Position numbers and translations under genes: made by a program
Source: Apoderus coryli
Lineage: Eukaryota > Arthropoda > Insecta > Coleoptera > Attelabidae
Direction: 5' to 3'
Assembly: GCA_911728435.2 (NCBI GenBank)
Contig: OU452210.1
Location: 3,410,001 to 3,474,000, forward strand
DNA: 64,000 nt
Part shown: in pieces, positions 44,016 through 59,000 of the stretch
How positions within the stretch are numbered: the stretch's first letter is position 1
Layout of the letters: the number at the start of each line of letters is the position of its first letter
Notes under the pieces: model-generated
Databases searched by the model: none
What the model was told of the DNA's origin: nothing
The model's input: only the letters and a program-made list of their open reading frames with translations

Positions 44016-47000
44016 CTAGCTAGACGAGCATGGCTCAGCCTCCACGTCATCACTACTATCTGAATCTTTACAGCACCTGCATTGCTGCCGTTGCCTATTT
44101 CTATTACATTTGGGTACTCTATGGCAATTTTTGCCACACTTATTACTAGATCTATATACAGGTGCAACTAATTCTACCTTAATATTAGCTGTAGCAGTAA
44201 CTTTGGTTGTATAAAGACCACTAGAACTAGATTCTGGACTGCTATACTCTACTGTGACTTGAGGTTCAACAACAATGCTTTGATTACAACTCTCTTCTGT
44301 GATTGTTGTCAAACTGGGTTCTCGGGTAGCTTTAGCTGAATTGCCTCTTCTAGATGGTTTAGAAGAGGGTTTCGGTTTTTCACTCAAGGGAGGAGGTGAA
44401 GGAGGTGGAGGTGTGGATATTCGATCCGTGTGTTCAGTGGGAACTAATTCAGCTTTAGGGCCCATAAGTACTAATAGTAAAGGAAAGAAAACAATTGAAT
44501 TAAGTAAAGAACCACCCACAGAAATAAGTAGTATATTAAACAGATGATTATGGATAAATTCGAATTCGGAAAATGCTAATACTGAAACACATATTAATAA
44601 ACCTAAATCTCCCTTAACAATTGGATCAGAAACTAGTTCTAGTGACAATTTAACGCGACGTTCACGATTTCCTAATGCACTTAGAAAACTTGTAAGTAGT
44701 AGTAATATATTTCGACTAATAATAATAAAATGTAAAGCAGCCATAATTCCACTTAATGCGTTAATGTTTACAAGACACATTAGCAAGAGGCAAGCAACAG
44801 TGCTAAACAAAGCACACCATAATTTAGTCCAACGCACTATAACACAAACCAACAATGCTGTTGTCGCAACAGTTAGGGCGAATTGCACTGCGAAAAGGCG
44901 ATTTAAAAGTAGGAACTGATTGAAGTAGGCAAAAATCAAGCCGACAGGATAATTTTTCAAACCCCTATTATTGAAATTTTCCGAGATTTCTTTAATTTGC
45001 TTTAGAGCAGTTATGATACTACTAGTGCTCTTAAGATTCTTGAGGTAGAACGGCATCTGAGTATAAACTAAGGGTTGTGACTTAGGAATCTTTAAATCGA
45101 ATTCAGCCTTGGAACTGTAATATTGGAACGGTTTAGGGGTTAAATTCGCTTGAGAACTAGTGTATGACATTTGATCGTTGCTATTCCATGCCGATAAGTA
45201 ATTATAAAATGCTTTGGGGTCAATAATACCATTATTTACCAGTCTTTTCTTAAATATTTGACTTTTATCTACTGGAAATTCTACTATACCAGTCTGAGCT
45301 AATAACTTAAAGGCTAATACTGCTTTTTCAGTGGCATTTGGAAACCACTTTTCACTGTTCAGACAGCTCATATTTCTACTATAATCGAACTCTTGTTGCA
45401 ACTCCATTAAAAAGTCTCGAAAATTGGATAACCAAAAGTCATTCATATTCAAACCACCATTAGAGTCTTTCAATACTTGTGGCACATTTGTCAATGATGA
45501 ATGATATTCATACAACAATGGCTGATTAAATGGATATTCCAGCTCAGTTGTAACTAAATAAAAATTATAGAAACCAAAATATTTATTCTGAGCTTCCAAA
45601 TATTTGTACTCCTGAGTTACTTTCGGCAAAAAGGTCGATAATCTCACATCAAATTCTAATTTAAGCCCATTAAATACGCAAAATATAATGAGTATAGCAT
45701 ATACTATACACAATATTACTTTAATAAATGGCTTTACTAAAACAGACGTCAGGTAATTTGTTACGAACCAGACGATCCATCCTTTTTTCCTATAGCAAAT
45801 TACCTCGGCTGTCAACAAATTTGCTCCGTGTTCCTGCAACAAATAAAAAGTACTATAAGAAGAAATATATTATAAGGCATATGCGGCTTCTCTATTGAAC
45901 TGTTGATAAATGGCTAAATACTACCTAAGTTTCCGATAATAAATTATTTATATTTAATTCTTAACAAAAGTACTATGTTGGATAGATTGGATTGGTAGCT
46001 TCTATATGTTTGTTGTGGCGCGAATAGATTAAAGCAAGCTCATTATTTGGGTATTTCAGATTTTAGATCATTCAGTAATGACTAAAATTAGAAATATTTA
46101 TTTGTGAATACGCTTTTGAAAAATTCTTTAAATAATATAATCAACTGATTTATTTCAGCCATTCAAAATGCATTATTTATTTCATCTTGCATTTGTATAA
46201 TTTACATTTTACAAATTGATATAATTCCTAAATTAGATAAATTCAAATATTGAAAAAAGTTGTTCGTTGTATTTAGTCACAACGTTACTTTCAACGTGCA
46301 GTTAACAATATTACACGAGAGTATTATTGAAGATGTGTATGCACATTTTTATTTTCAATGGGTTGGGTAAGTTTTCATTTAGCTATTATTGTTATTCGCT
46401 ACATAAATGTGAAAATATTTACTTTTAATACCCTATTGTTTAACTCACCGGATCAATGTTGTTGTTGGTAGCCGCTGGCAATTGTTTGGGCTTTGTTTCC
46501 GATCGAAAGCACGGCACGTCCGATTTCTGACACCTTTGTTGTAATGCGAGTAGACACGGAAAAACAATCAACAATGCCGCACCATGAAAAAGAACCATTA
46601 CAGCACACTGTAGTGAAAAAACACGTAACGCGGGCACAGGCAATATGGCCGCTGCCAAAAACGCAGCGGAATTTATTAAAGCGACTGAAATTATTGTTAG
46701 TCCTGTCCTTTGTAGCACTTCTGGTGGAGTCACATTTTTAGTGTTCGTAGACAAAACAAAGAACATATCCCGCATAGCTAGACCGATCGTAATAAAAGGT
46801 AAAACATGTGTGCTTAGGAGATTCATCGGCAGTCCTATTAAACTGCAAATCCCTAATGCAGCGGCTGATGAACTGGCTAACACTAGTACCCCTATTGCTG
46901 CTACAGTTGATTGAACCAGCCAACCATAAACAGCCGCTATACCCAACACAACACCAAATTTAAAATAGTCAGTTCGTGAGTATTCCTTTAAAATTTTATT

Positions 47001-50000
47001 TACATTCGCCGTTGAAAATGTTACAAACTGGTAAGAGGATGACGTTTTCTTCAGATTTGACAGCCTCTCAACTTCCTGAAAAATAAAAAGATATTAGGAG
47101 ATAGAGTACCAATATGAAAATACCAATTTACAGTTACTCACGATTGAAATAAAAAAATATAAAACAAAGTAACAGACAGTGCTGGACATAACATAACAAC
47201 ATAACTGAGAGTGATTTTAATTATCCACAAATGCGTTATGGTTATGTTTTCAGTATATAAAAAGAAATATTGCAAAATTATAATTAAATTTTCCCTCATC
47301 AAACTTGACGTATTAACATCAATGTTTAAATAAATAAATCTGTACGGAAATATAACGATGAGAGTAACAAAGATATTTTAACTGGCTATTTTTACAATTA
47401 TATATAAGTATAGGTTCCTTTCTTATTTTCTAATATGTCATTTCCTATTTGATATCATTTTTATTTTGTCTATAATTAAAATTTCAGTGTGGAATTAGTT
47501 TCAGGCCATAGTTGTAAATATATCAAAAAACATTCCTACACCAAAATTCAACAATATTATTTTCGTGTAATCTTACCGAAGCAAATTTCTTCTGCCAAGC
47601 ATTTAGGACCAGCGATGCCTTATCCTGACTCCAGCCGATATGATGAACTTTATAATGATCCGACCAAAACTCATACAATTCATGTTCACCCATTAACTGG
47701 ACAACCGTTTGTAACGCTTTGGCCTGTTTCATATGACCGGATTTATTTTTCTGTGTACCACCAACAATTAGTTCTTCTGACCAATGCATGTATTTTGCGG
47801 CAAATCCATAACAACCACCAGTTAACTCAGCTCCTACGTCGAGCTGATGTGATGAATTGTAATTTGGTGCTGTTGTTGGACATTCTGCATCACGTGGATT
47901 TAAACATGGCTTTTCTTGATAGCCAGTTGTAATGCCAGCTCGTTTTAGGTAATCTTCTAATGAATGGTAATCAAAATTCAACACTTTTTGCTTTATTTGG
48001 GATATTAAATCACTGGGATTTAGGTTAGTCCATCGCACATTATTTCCCACTCCATATCTGAAAATATAAATATTTAAATCCACTGCAGATATAGCATATA
48101 AAAATAAATAAAGGGTTGTTGCTGTAATAACTGATGTAATCTGGATTGAGGAATACCAATCATACTATTTCTGCGTGGAGTATATAATGTTGTTCGCGGA
48201 TTATCATTTGAGGTTCTTCAGATCAACTTTTATAAATTGGTCTAGTTTCATAAAATTTTTAATAAGATAATTCCAAAACGAATATATGTTCATTTAATAT
48301 ATTATTCAATTTTGTTTTTATTTTTAACTTTGCAACCTAACATTTTCAGAGGAATAGACAAATTTTATAATAGAAAAGTCTTTTTGTCACATTCATCAAC
48401 GTTTAATAATTTCTAAATTATTTAAAAATAGTTCAAAACTTGTTTTCAAAAGTATATCGACGTAAATGACTGATCTTGCGTGAACGCTCATTTTCTCCAC
48501 TTTATTTCGTCACAAAATTACTCAAAACCTCTCTAAATTACTTACTTCTTTGAGTAATTTTATTTCTTACAAAAATTAAGACATTAACCGAAAATACCTA
48601 CCGCACATTTTACAGTTTAAATTGTTCAAAGCATCAGGTAGATATCTGTCGTTTCACATAATTCAGATGTTATAAAAAAAACAGACAATAGTAAAGGCGA
48701 CTGAAAAGAGGGATACCTACAGGCAGGTGTGGTTTCATCGCCCTAAATTTAGGTACCTACTAGTGCGTTGAACTAAATGTTACAAAAGAAACCAAAATAT
48801 CAATGTTAAAAATTACGAAATGTTATTATTTCATACTAATACCGCCTATGTTGAAATAGCCAGATACCTATAGTTGGAAATATTGTGTCAGTAGGTTTTT
48901 TACAGTATGATATTTAAAATAAACTTACGGTATCTGAACAGGATAGTCTGGTCCTAGCAATTTGGATCCTTCCCAAAAACAATCCAGTGGCGTAACAATA
49001 GAACATGGCATCATATTTTCGAATATCTGTTCAATGCTATATGCATCGAAATTCGGTATGCTTGGCGATTGGCAAAAATCTTTCAACCTCCAAGTAATAT
49101 CAAACATCGTAATCGTAACTTGCAACGCCTTTTGAACTAAATTCAAATGTTCAAGGAGGCCATGTGGATGTAATACATTTAAATCGGATTCTATACCAGT
49201 TTGCACAACCATTTGATGTGTTGAAAGCATCTCTGTTGGTGATGTTTCTTGAGTTGATGCAGGTTCTGCCCATAATAATTCGATATCGGAATGGAAAGTC
49301 ACACTTTTTAGTCCAACGGAAAATGTCGCGATGGCTAGGACACTGACAAATAGAAATTTTCCAGCATGAACATCTAGAATTCGGCCTAGGCTGCGCAGCT
49401 GCTTTTGAATCTGACCACGAACCCATAATATCCCTCGATCTCCGCTTGCTTTTTCCTGCAACAAAAATTAAAATCTTTAGTCTATATATTTGATATCGCC
49501 TTTCTAATATTTAAAAATGTGTTAAAATATTACAGTCGACATATTTCCCAAAAAATAAAATGCTATTTGTAAACCTTTTCAAGAAAAATCTCTGTAAAAA
49601 CAAATAACTAAATATGTATCAATATTTACTTACACGACCTAATAATGAGTATAAATTTTAGACTTTCCTTGAAAGGATGAGGATGAAACATTAATATCTA
49701 AAACATGCAATGTCACAATAAAATTTTAATACATTTTTAAACATTCAATATTAGAAGAATGTACATCACAATATTAAAGAAGAATTTTAATTTATGGGTA
49801 TATCAATAAAAATATATTTAACGGTTTTAAATAATGCTAGAACAAACATTTTTGACAAAAAATATCAAAAACAAATTACTTTTTATTTGGAAATATAACA
49901 GCAAAATAATTTTTCAATGGGACAGATTGCTTACATTATGTTTACAAATTTATTTGCGGGTTTTTCAATTACTAGCATCAAAGGGAAATTAATACTGAAC

Positions 50001-53000
50001 TGAACAAATAAATGGCGAAACACTTGAAACGTAGCTACGATATTAAATAGTACACCAATTTAAAGTTCTATACAAAATATGTGCGTTAAACTTATATAGG
50101 TATGTATGTATTATTTTAAATTGAACTGTACTAATTTATTTAAATTATTTCCACAATTAATATTCATTTAATTTTTAACTTGTATCACTACCTATGTTGT
50201 TTTCAAATTAATCCAATATTTATTATTGATATTTTTTGTCAAAAAATAAGCATTTTACTCAATAAAAACAATAGCAAACTGTTAGGCAGCTGGCTAAACA
50301 CAGTAGTGAAACACACAAACCATTCAAAAATCCCGCCATATAACTACGTCACCGAATGAGAACTTTCGCTAACTAAACATTAAACAATCTTTTTGAATAT
50401 ACGATCCTTGGTCACAGACCACCCAAGTTGAAACCTGACGTCACATGGAGACCACCCAAACATCGTTCGTACTATAGTACAATGTTGTCGCATCTAACTA
50501 ATTATCAATAAATCTACTTTATTACATTTTACATGCCTCGTAATACAATATGTATATATATAATAACAGAAGATACAAGTATTCGACGATAATTGCTATA
50601 TACTAACGTATGTAATAAAAATGCAAAATAATAGTAGGTAATAATACATATTCCTCTAAGCACAATGACATGGTTAAATTATTGTTTGAAATAAACGCCG
50701 TCTTCTATATTACCATAATTATTTCGAAGGTCCAAAAATGTCTTTGCTAATTTCTTGTTATAATTCATTAATGATCGGTCATTTAATATTTGAAAAAAAT
50801 TAATTAAAATAAAAGAATATTGTGTTAGGCAAGAAATTTAATTTACTAGTATTGATAACTTCTAAACAGAAACAATTACATGCATCAATAAACTGGAACT
50901 TTTTCAGTGTAAATTGAAAATTTAACTTTAGTGGTTCTTTGCTAATTCATAAACAAATATATCTGAATACATACTTCATTCATGAATATCCAATTTGTTT
51001 CTGGTATTTTTTATTTCCAATAAATTTCTCAAATGAAATGCCGGTTTGAGATCATTAAATTACTTACAATTTTGAAATTCAAATTGCATTTGATAAAAGT
51101 TATTTTAGAAGAGACATTCGCTACATAATTGAAGATATCCGAAAGAGAACCACGCATGGAATATATCCTTAATCCAAAAGCAACTAGTATTTTTAATTCA
51201 ATTATAAACTAGAAAATTTAATACAAATGTTAGTGTATTGTTTACCCAGGATTTAAACTTTAAACATAACTTGAATGGTTATGGGGAATGTCAATAAATA
51301 AAATTACTACCGATTTTCCTATTATTAACTATTTACCTACTTTTTTAACGATAATTTTCATCAAATGTAAAGAAGTTATAACATACAAGGTAATTATTTC
51401 CTTTTTATAAGGAAATGTTACCTCTTTCAGATTAAGAGTTAGTTAATAAATTTAGATTTTTTACCATGTCACCTGAAAATTAATCTTTAATCCTGACTTA
51501 ATATTCAGGATTAAAGTTTAACTAAAATATTCTATTATCACTACTGTTGGCTCTTTAATAATTTCGAGCCAATAAAAACTTTAATTTATAAGAGAGATCT
51601 TACAGGAATATTATAATGAAATAGTTGAAAATAAATAGAACACAACTTAGCCGTTAAAACCTCCAAACAACCAATGCATATGACAACACTGTACGTACTA
51701 CTCTAAAGGGGTCCGTCTCTTTCACATTCACAGTTCTTCTAGGAAGGACCCTGCAGCAGGGCATCAAATAATCATTATGCGTACATAAAAGATTTTAATA
51801 AATTGGCAGGCATAGTGTGTAATCAATTTTTCCTCTGTATATACAATTATTGTTCATTAAATAACTATTAAGTACCGGGCAATTAAAATTGGGTTTTCTC
51901 CTTGATTTTAAATTAACGTTAACGCACTATTATAAACCGATTAATTAGATTAAAATAGTATACAATAAATTTTTAAAATATTTATTTTTAATGTGACATT
52001 CACAGTAAAAATAAAAATAAATACAAAATAGTTCTGTATGGATTTTTACCTTTAACACCTGAATATAATTAAATAAATAAAACAGCGGATAATTATTTTT
52101 TAGTTTGTATACATATTTTGAAATGTTTATGGATTGTGTTCTACTTACCCAATAAATATCGCTAAAAATGGGCATATATTTTAATTTTCATTATTTTATT
52201 AAATCAAAATAAAAATACATATGTATAAAATTATACAATAAGTTCCCCTGATGAATAACGAATCCATTCCGAAACGTTGTTCTTGTTTCATGTATAAATA
52301 AAACCAAAACGACGTTAGTTAGACGTGTGGTTTGCATGCTAACTATATATTAAGTTTATTTAGAAAATACATAGCTTAAAACGAAAACATAATTTAATTA
52401 CAACTAAATAAATATTCGTCTTACTCATAAAACATATGAGATATGACATAATAATCTTTTAGACCACCCACAACTTTTTGAAGATTTTAATTAACAAATA
52501 TGTAGTACACATAACATGTGAAAATAAAAATAACGTTTTTATGGGGCGCTTTGTAAATTAACTTAGAATACAGTGTGTACCAACAAACACAACGAACTGA
52601 AATAATTTCTTTTATATTTTTAAATTGAAAATGAAACAATCAACATCAAATCATTTTTAGCTCTCCATATCATATATGTAATATATATTTATATATGGAG
52701 GCTATTAGATTCATGATTTTTTTTTTTAATTTGACCGGAAATACGTGTTTTTGGTCATTTTATACGTAAATAATAAGTAGTAAAAATGTCTGACTCCCGA
52801 TAAGTCAAAAACCACGTAATATATTTCAACCAAATTTGGTACAAAAATACTACAGGCTATGTCTAGTTGCTGATTAACTTTTAATTTAATTTTAGCAAGC
52901 CATAAAAATTAATTTAGAGGTTCTATTGCATAATTTTTAATTTGATTTGAATTAAATATATATGTAATGATGATGCAAAAAAACATTGTTTTACACCTAA

Positions 53001-56000
53001 ACTAAAGTATAGGAATTTTCAAGATACTGGTATTAAGTTTCTTTTCTTAATTCGAACACCCTTCATAATAATATTACTACATTAATGCATTAAAAGAATA
53101 AATAAATTAGTTTTGTCATTCATTTAAATATTATTTCTTGGCTTGTATAAAAAGAAAGCCAAGAAATAGGTATAAAACTCTAGGCTTTCTGTCCGACTGC
53201 GTACAGGACAGGATGGTCCTGCTCAGTAATTTGCTACTGTACTTATTAATTGATTGTTCGTTTGTCTCTTAAAACAAGATACAATTAGAAATCTTCACAA
53301 TTAACATTTGTTTAGTTATTATCAATAAGAATAATATACAACTGGATTTGAATATAGGTTGCCTAGTTAATTAGGTATTTTGCATATATCGTTGTAATAT
53401 ATAGGGTGTCTCATTAAAAAAAATAAAATTGATGGCATATGTTATCTTGAAAAATTAAATATTTAAAAAGTTTTAGAGATGCCACTGTATTTGACCAAAT
53501 CCAGTAAATAATAATAATAAAAAGTATTTTTAGACTAACCAGGATACCAGTTATCGCTCATTAGGGCATAGCTTTTTATAACATAGTTTTACACGGCAGT
53601 GCGCTGATTTACGGAAGTTGACCTAGTCACAGCGCAGCTAAGCTTCTGGAATGCTTATAAGGAAATATTTTTCCGCCGCGCTACGCTGCCGTTGAACCAT
53701 GTATGATCCTCCTTATAAAAAATATTTAATAATGAACTAAAAGATAGAAGTGCGTAAATTTATTGAGCCCTACATATGCGTGTGGAAATATCCCTATGTT
53801 ACATGGAAGCTCAAATAAATTGCTCAATATAGGGATTCACTTTCTTGGACGATCGCAGGAATTCCGTAAGACTGGAGAAGGATTATTTTATGTTTAAAAA
53901 CAATGAGGCGAAAAGATTAGCAGTTTCCTTGGCAATTGTGTGGTTTGGTACAAGACTATAGTCTGTTTTATAACTTGTGTTTTGGTTCTAACTTTGAGGA
54001 GTGCAAAATATATTTAAATAATTAAGTAAATAAAGCATCAATTATTATGACTATCGTTATAAAATAACGGTATAAATGTTGTTAAAATGTTTGATAGACG
54101 ACGAATATTGCAAATAGTCATCCTGTATATATAAGTATAATTGCAAGTAACCTAAGTGTCATAATAACATTGCTATAATTCATTTGTAATTATATTTATG
54201 TCGTTTTATAGGTATCAACTACTTTCTCTTAAAATATATCGCATTTTGTATAAGCAAGTAGCCTATAATCTATCTATCATCTATCTATATCCAAAATAGG
54301 TACCTTTGTTGTTAATTATGATTAAACCTTTTACCATATAGAGAAAATTGGTTGGTATTATGTTAATTTAATTACATTCTAAGATTTACTGACGGTTTAA
54401 ATTTATGGCAACTAAATTGGTTATAGAAAACTGGGACGCTGAATTATATGACCGTATATTTCTTCTAATTTAGAACGAAATTCATTTTGTATTTTTAAAT
54501 AATACGAGTACATCCTATTCTATAATTAGGTTTGCTAAATCGATTTATTTCTTTTGCTATATCAAAGGCCCGGGATTTAAAATACATTATTAAGCGTTGT
54601 CTGGAGCTTTTATCCCCCAGTCTTTGGCTTGAAGTATTTACTACAATACAAAAGATAAAAGCCTGTATAGTACAGAATACACAGGCGCTATCGCGCTGCT
54701 CTGGAACTAATTATTATTACAACTCAAACGCTCTGTATCACACTGGGATTTTTCTGACGTAACGCGCAGTGTAATCCTAAATAGAGCCCCGGGCGACTCA
54801 GAGAAGCGAGGATACCGCGCGCTCTGTACTATAGGTACAGGCTTTTGTCTTTACGCGCACGCATGCGATACAGTACGTACGCAAAATATGCCCAGTCAGG
54901 CCAGAGAATGACTTCTCTGCTACGGTACCCTTGGCGAGCCGTACTGCCTGTAGCCTCAACAGTGCGACAACTAAATGGTCGACTTTGATCTCGTTATACG
55001 TTACACCAGAGGGCCGCCATCCCATGCCCTTGAGCGTCGTTTAGGATGCGAACCCACCATCTTACTCACGCATCCATTGACCAGTAACAGATTGCAGCAG
55101 TGTTGGAGTCCCAATTGTCGTAGACATTATGCCATTGGGTCGGACTTTTTAATGCAGCAGCATTACCACGTTAAAAAATTCCAACGAAGCAAAAGTCCAA
55201 ACGTCACCCAACAGAAATCCCTGAATTTGAATAATTCATACTCGTTAACGAGTGCATGCATGCTGATGATGACGTAAAATATAAAATCAAAAATTTGTAG
55301 AGTTTAAATGATATACAGATCAAACACCACAGTTACGGTTAACTTTACCAAAAACTGTGTATGTTGGTAACTGTATTAAATTAAAATAAACTGGTGTATT
55401 CGAGGCCTGACTCCATAAAAAAAATGTAATCTATGTTCTATGTGTATAAAACTTAATCGGTGCTTTGTATAAAATTTGGTTTAAATCCGTTGAGTCGTTT
55501 TCTAGTAATAGTGTATAAATATAGACTGACAGACATTTAAAAAAAATCGTATTCACGTCTAAAATGGACCAAAACACGTATATGTACAGCAATCACAAGT
55601 CTCATATCCCAAAAATATATTTCCCATCCAGAAAACACAACATACATTATATTTTATGATTATTTAATTAAGAGTATTTATTCTTTCCTATTATTCTAAT
55701 ATTCCTAAATTGCACAATAAAAATGAATCACTAAAAAGACTGAATTTTATATTTACGAGTTTTAGCTGCTTCCGGAAACTGAATGAAGACTGTAGGGTAT
55801 GGTACAGACCGAGGGGCAGACACATTTCCAATGGCGTAGCGAAAAAAACTAACTACGAATTAGTGGTCGAAATTTAATTGAAAGGAGCTTCTAAATTATT
55901 TATGAACTGAAATAATACTAACAAATATAAAGACAGCTTTGGAGAATATTAAAATTATGACTAACGCGATCTGTATGTAATTTTTTTAGTATCTACATTT

Positions 56001-59000
56001 CTCTTAAATTGGAAAAACGAATAAACATACTTATACTCATCCTAAAAAAATCCCACACAGTTACAAGTTCGAACTTCAAAGAATATTTAGTTTTTCCAGC
56101 TGACTTTAAGTCCTAATTTTGTTTGTTTAGTTGCACAGAAAACCATCGACCTTCTATAAAAAATAGTGAAATCTTTATTATGCCTTTCAGTTTGATAATA
56201 AAACATTATTTTCATTTTACCACCGTTAGTTTTTATGTTAGATTACTCTCAAGTTGAGGATACTGATGCCTAATATTGTTGGAAGATATAGGCAAACATA
56301 TAAATTTTATTGGGTCCATAATAGGGTTTATTCACACTATTCGTCCTAGGATCAAAGTGGTATTCACAAATTTATGAGAGATATCAGTATGATGATCAAA
56401 ATTACAGTTGTTCGTTCTGTTTTTTTACCTAAACAAAAGATCAAAGGTAAATTAAGCCCGTAAAGACAAACTTTCATCAAAGTAAAACGGTGGCTTACTG
56501 TATAAAATGAGATTATACTTTATGGATTATATGTACTTCAAACCCCAAAATGTTTTACTGTGGGTCGTTCCTGTTCTTTACGATGAAATATAGAAAGCTC
56601 TTAATACGTAAATGATAGGTATTTCTTTTATGTTAAATTTATTTAAAAATTAGTTATTAAGGTAGTTTGTAATATGTTCTCCTATTACAAATATAAAATA
56701 ATTATATTAAACCGGAAATGTTAATAGAATTACATAAATTATACAAGAAACAAAGTTGAATTATTATTGTTCTTAAACAATTGCATGTACACTTAAAAAT
56801 CAAATGAACCATTAAAATTTATCGTGTTATTGGGTATCATCAATAACCATAAATCCCAATATGCAATTAAATTCGTTTTATTATATCTATTATCAACATA
56901 TATATTAAAGTAGATAAATACAATGTTGGACTAATAAGACATGTTAACATATAGTCACATAAAACATGCATACATGCAAAAATAAAAGAAAGCAAAAAAA
57001 ATAAAGAAGATGCCTGTAAGGACCACCGTGTAGTGACGCCTCTGACATAACACATGAGGGGGGCGCGGGAACAGGTAAGATAAGCCGCTAAGCTAGCTGT
57101 GGACCACACACGCGGCTTCCTTGGTGGTCCTCTACCAAGGCTAGCGTAACACCGGCGAGATTCGCCCACCAGAATTGATCAGGTCTGGCTCCATACCATC
57201 TATCACACCTGATTTGGCATTTTTAAATGTCTAAATTAAAGAATAGTTCAATAGAAATCACTACTACCACATACATTAGCAAATAAAACGCAGATAAATT
57301 CTTGGAACTAGAACGTTTAAAATTTACCAAATAAAAATGTTTAAAGAAAATTTACTATAAATACAATTGTTATTCAGTGCGTACCTAAATATAAAGATTT
57401 ATTTATTTTTATTTTGTTTTCTTAAACTCTACATTTCCAATTAATTTTGGTCATCGGCATCTTGGAGCGAAACGCGAAATTTAAAATACAAAATGAACAT
57501 TACAGTAAAAACATGTTTTTACTTTACATTTTTACGCACACAGCGTTTGGAACCTTCTATTTCATTTTTTAGTTAATCGTTAACTGCTTAATGCATGAAA
57601 GTGTACGAAATTGATAAAAAAATATATTTTATGTAGAAAATGTTCATAATTAATTCTAAAATTTGGAAATATGAAGTACAGGGTATCGGTAAATAGGAGC
57701 TCAATTGGTTAACCCACCCATTCATGTTAGATTAATTAAATTATTCATTTTTGAGATAATCTGAAAAGCATTGACCCGTACTGTTTAATGTACCTATATC
57801 ATAAAAAGATGCAAGTACAAAAATAAAAAAAATATATATATATTATAGCAATTATTATTACTATGATTTACCATCTGAAAATAACCTAACCTAAATGAAT
57901 TAATTCGCAGCAGCAAATTTACTTTACAAAAAAACAAGACGTATGGGTCCCCTATTTTGATGATTTAACAGTTTTTTGTTGTCTACATTTTCGCGATTTA
58001 TTCAGCAAAATCAACTCTTAAATGAAAAAAAAAACACGACCAATTGACTTCTTACTTCCGCATACGTATATGTTAATCACATGTCTATGAAAATTACTAC
58101 AGAAATTTGTGATGCGATGTCTGCATGTACAAATATATTTAAGATAATATGTACTCCACCCGCTAGTACCTTGATCTATGTTGCGATATATACTAACTTT
58201 AAAATATTAAAATAATTATTATAACTTCTATATAGAAAAAAGAAATTTATCTATAATTTTTTAATTATTAAAAAGGTGCAATTTTGCACTTATTTATATT
58301 CTTTCACATTATTTATTTAAAAAAAGAACAGGAAATATTTAGCATGTTTGTGACTACTCCGTGCCATTTAAGATTCTTAAATGGGTGGCGACCTGGTTTA
58401 GGGCGATAATCTTCTATCCATGAATCTAGGTTTAAAAAATGAATATAAAATGGACGTGATCCCGGATTTTTGCCACCCGGTATATATAATATAACGGATG
58501 ATTATTACTCAAAAAAAAAAGTTTTTATTACTTATTTATTTATCATATCCGTTAAAGACACTAAATTTAATTAAAATTCAAAATAATAATATGTTCAACT
58601 CTGTGTACGTCATTTTTTGTATTTTTAAAAGTCTGAACAGCTACTGTTTATTAAATTTACATACGATTAATATTAATAATACCATTTTTTGTTTCGAAAA
58701 TAAATTTATGTTTCATTACACTGTATAAATTTTATTTTCTTTTTATCTTTATTTAATAAGCAATCACCAATTTTTTTTAGAATATCTAATCCAAAGTTAT
58801 ATTCAACTTTAATCAAAGTGAAAGTGATCATTATGTTAGCTAGCTGAATATAATTTGAATAAGATTTTTTCAGTTCAGTTCTTAAAATATTTTTATAGGT
58901 ACTAGTCAGATTAGCGGTTATATTATAGATTTTGTTACAAAAAATATATCTATTAGATTTACAAAGAATTAAAAATCCCTTTCGGAAGAATATTTCAAGA

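Noticed and set aside
46493..46914. Plus-strand frames opposite ptc exon 4 and, similarly, 47489-47932 and 44299-44547
   Set aside because: Antisense shadows of strongly supported Patched exons.
57005..57215. GC-rich patch with GGACCACCG/TGGTGGTCC as more Ci sites or a ptc exon
   Set aside because: Each 9-mer has one or more mismatches, and the reading frame does not resemble Patched or fit the splice phases.
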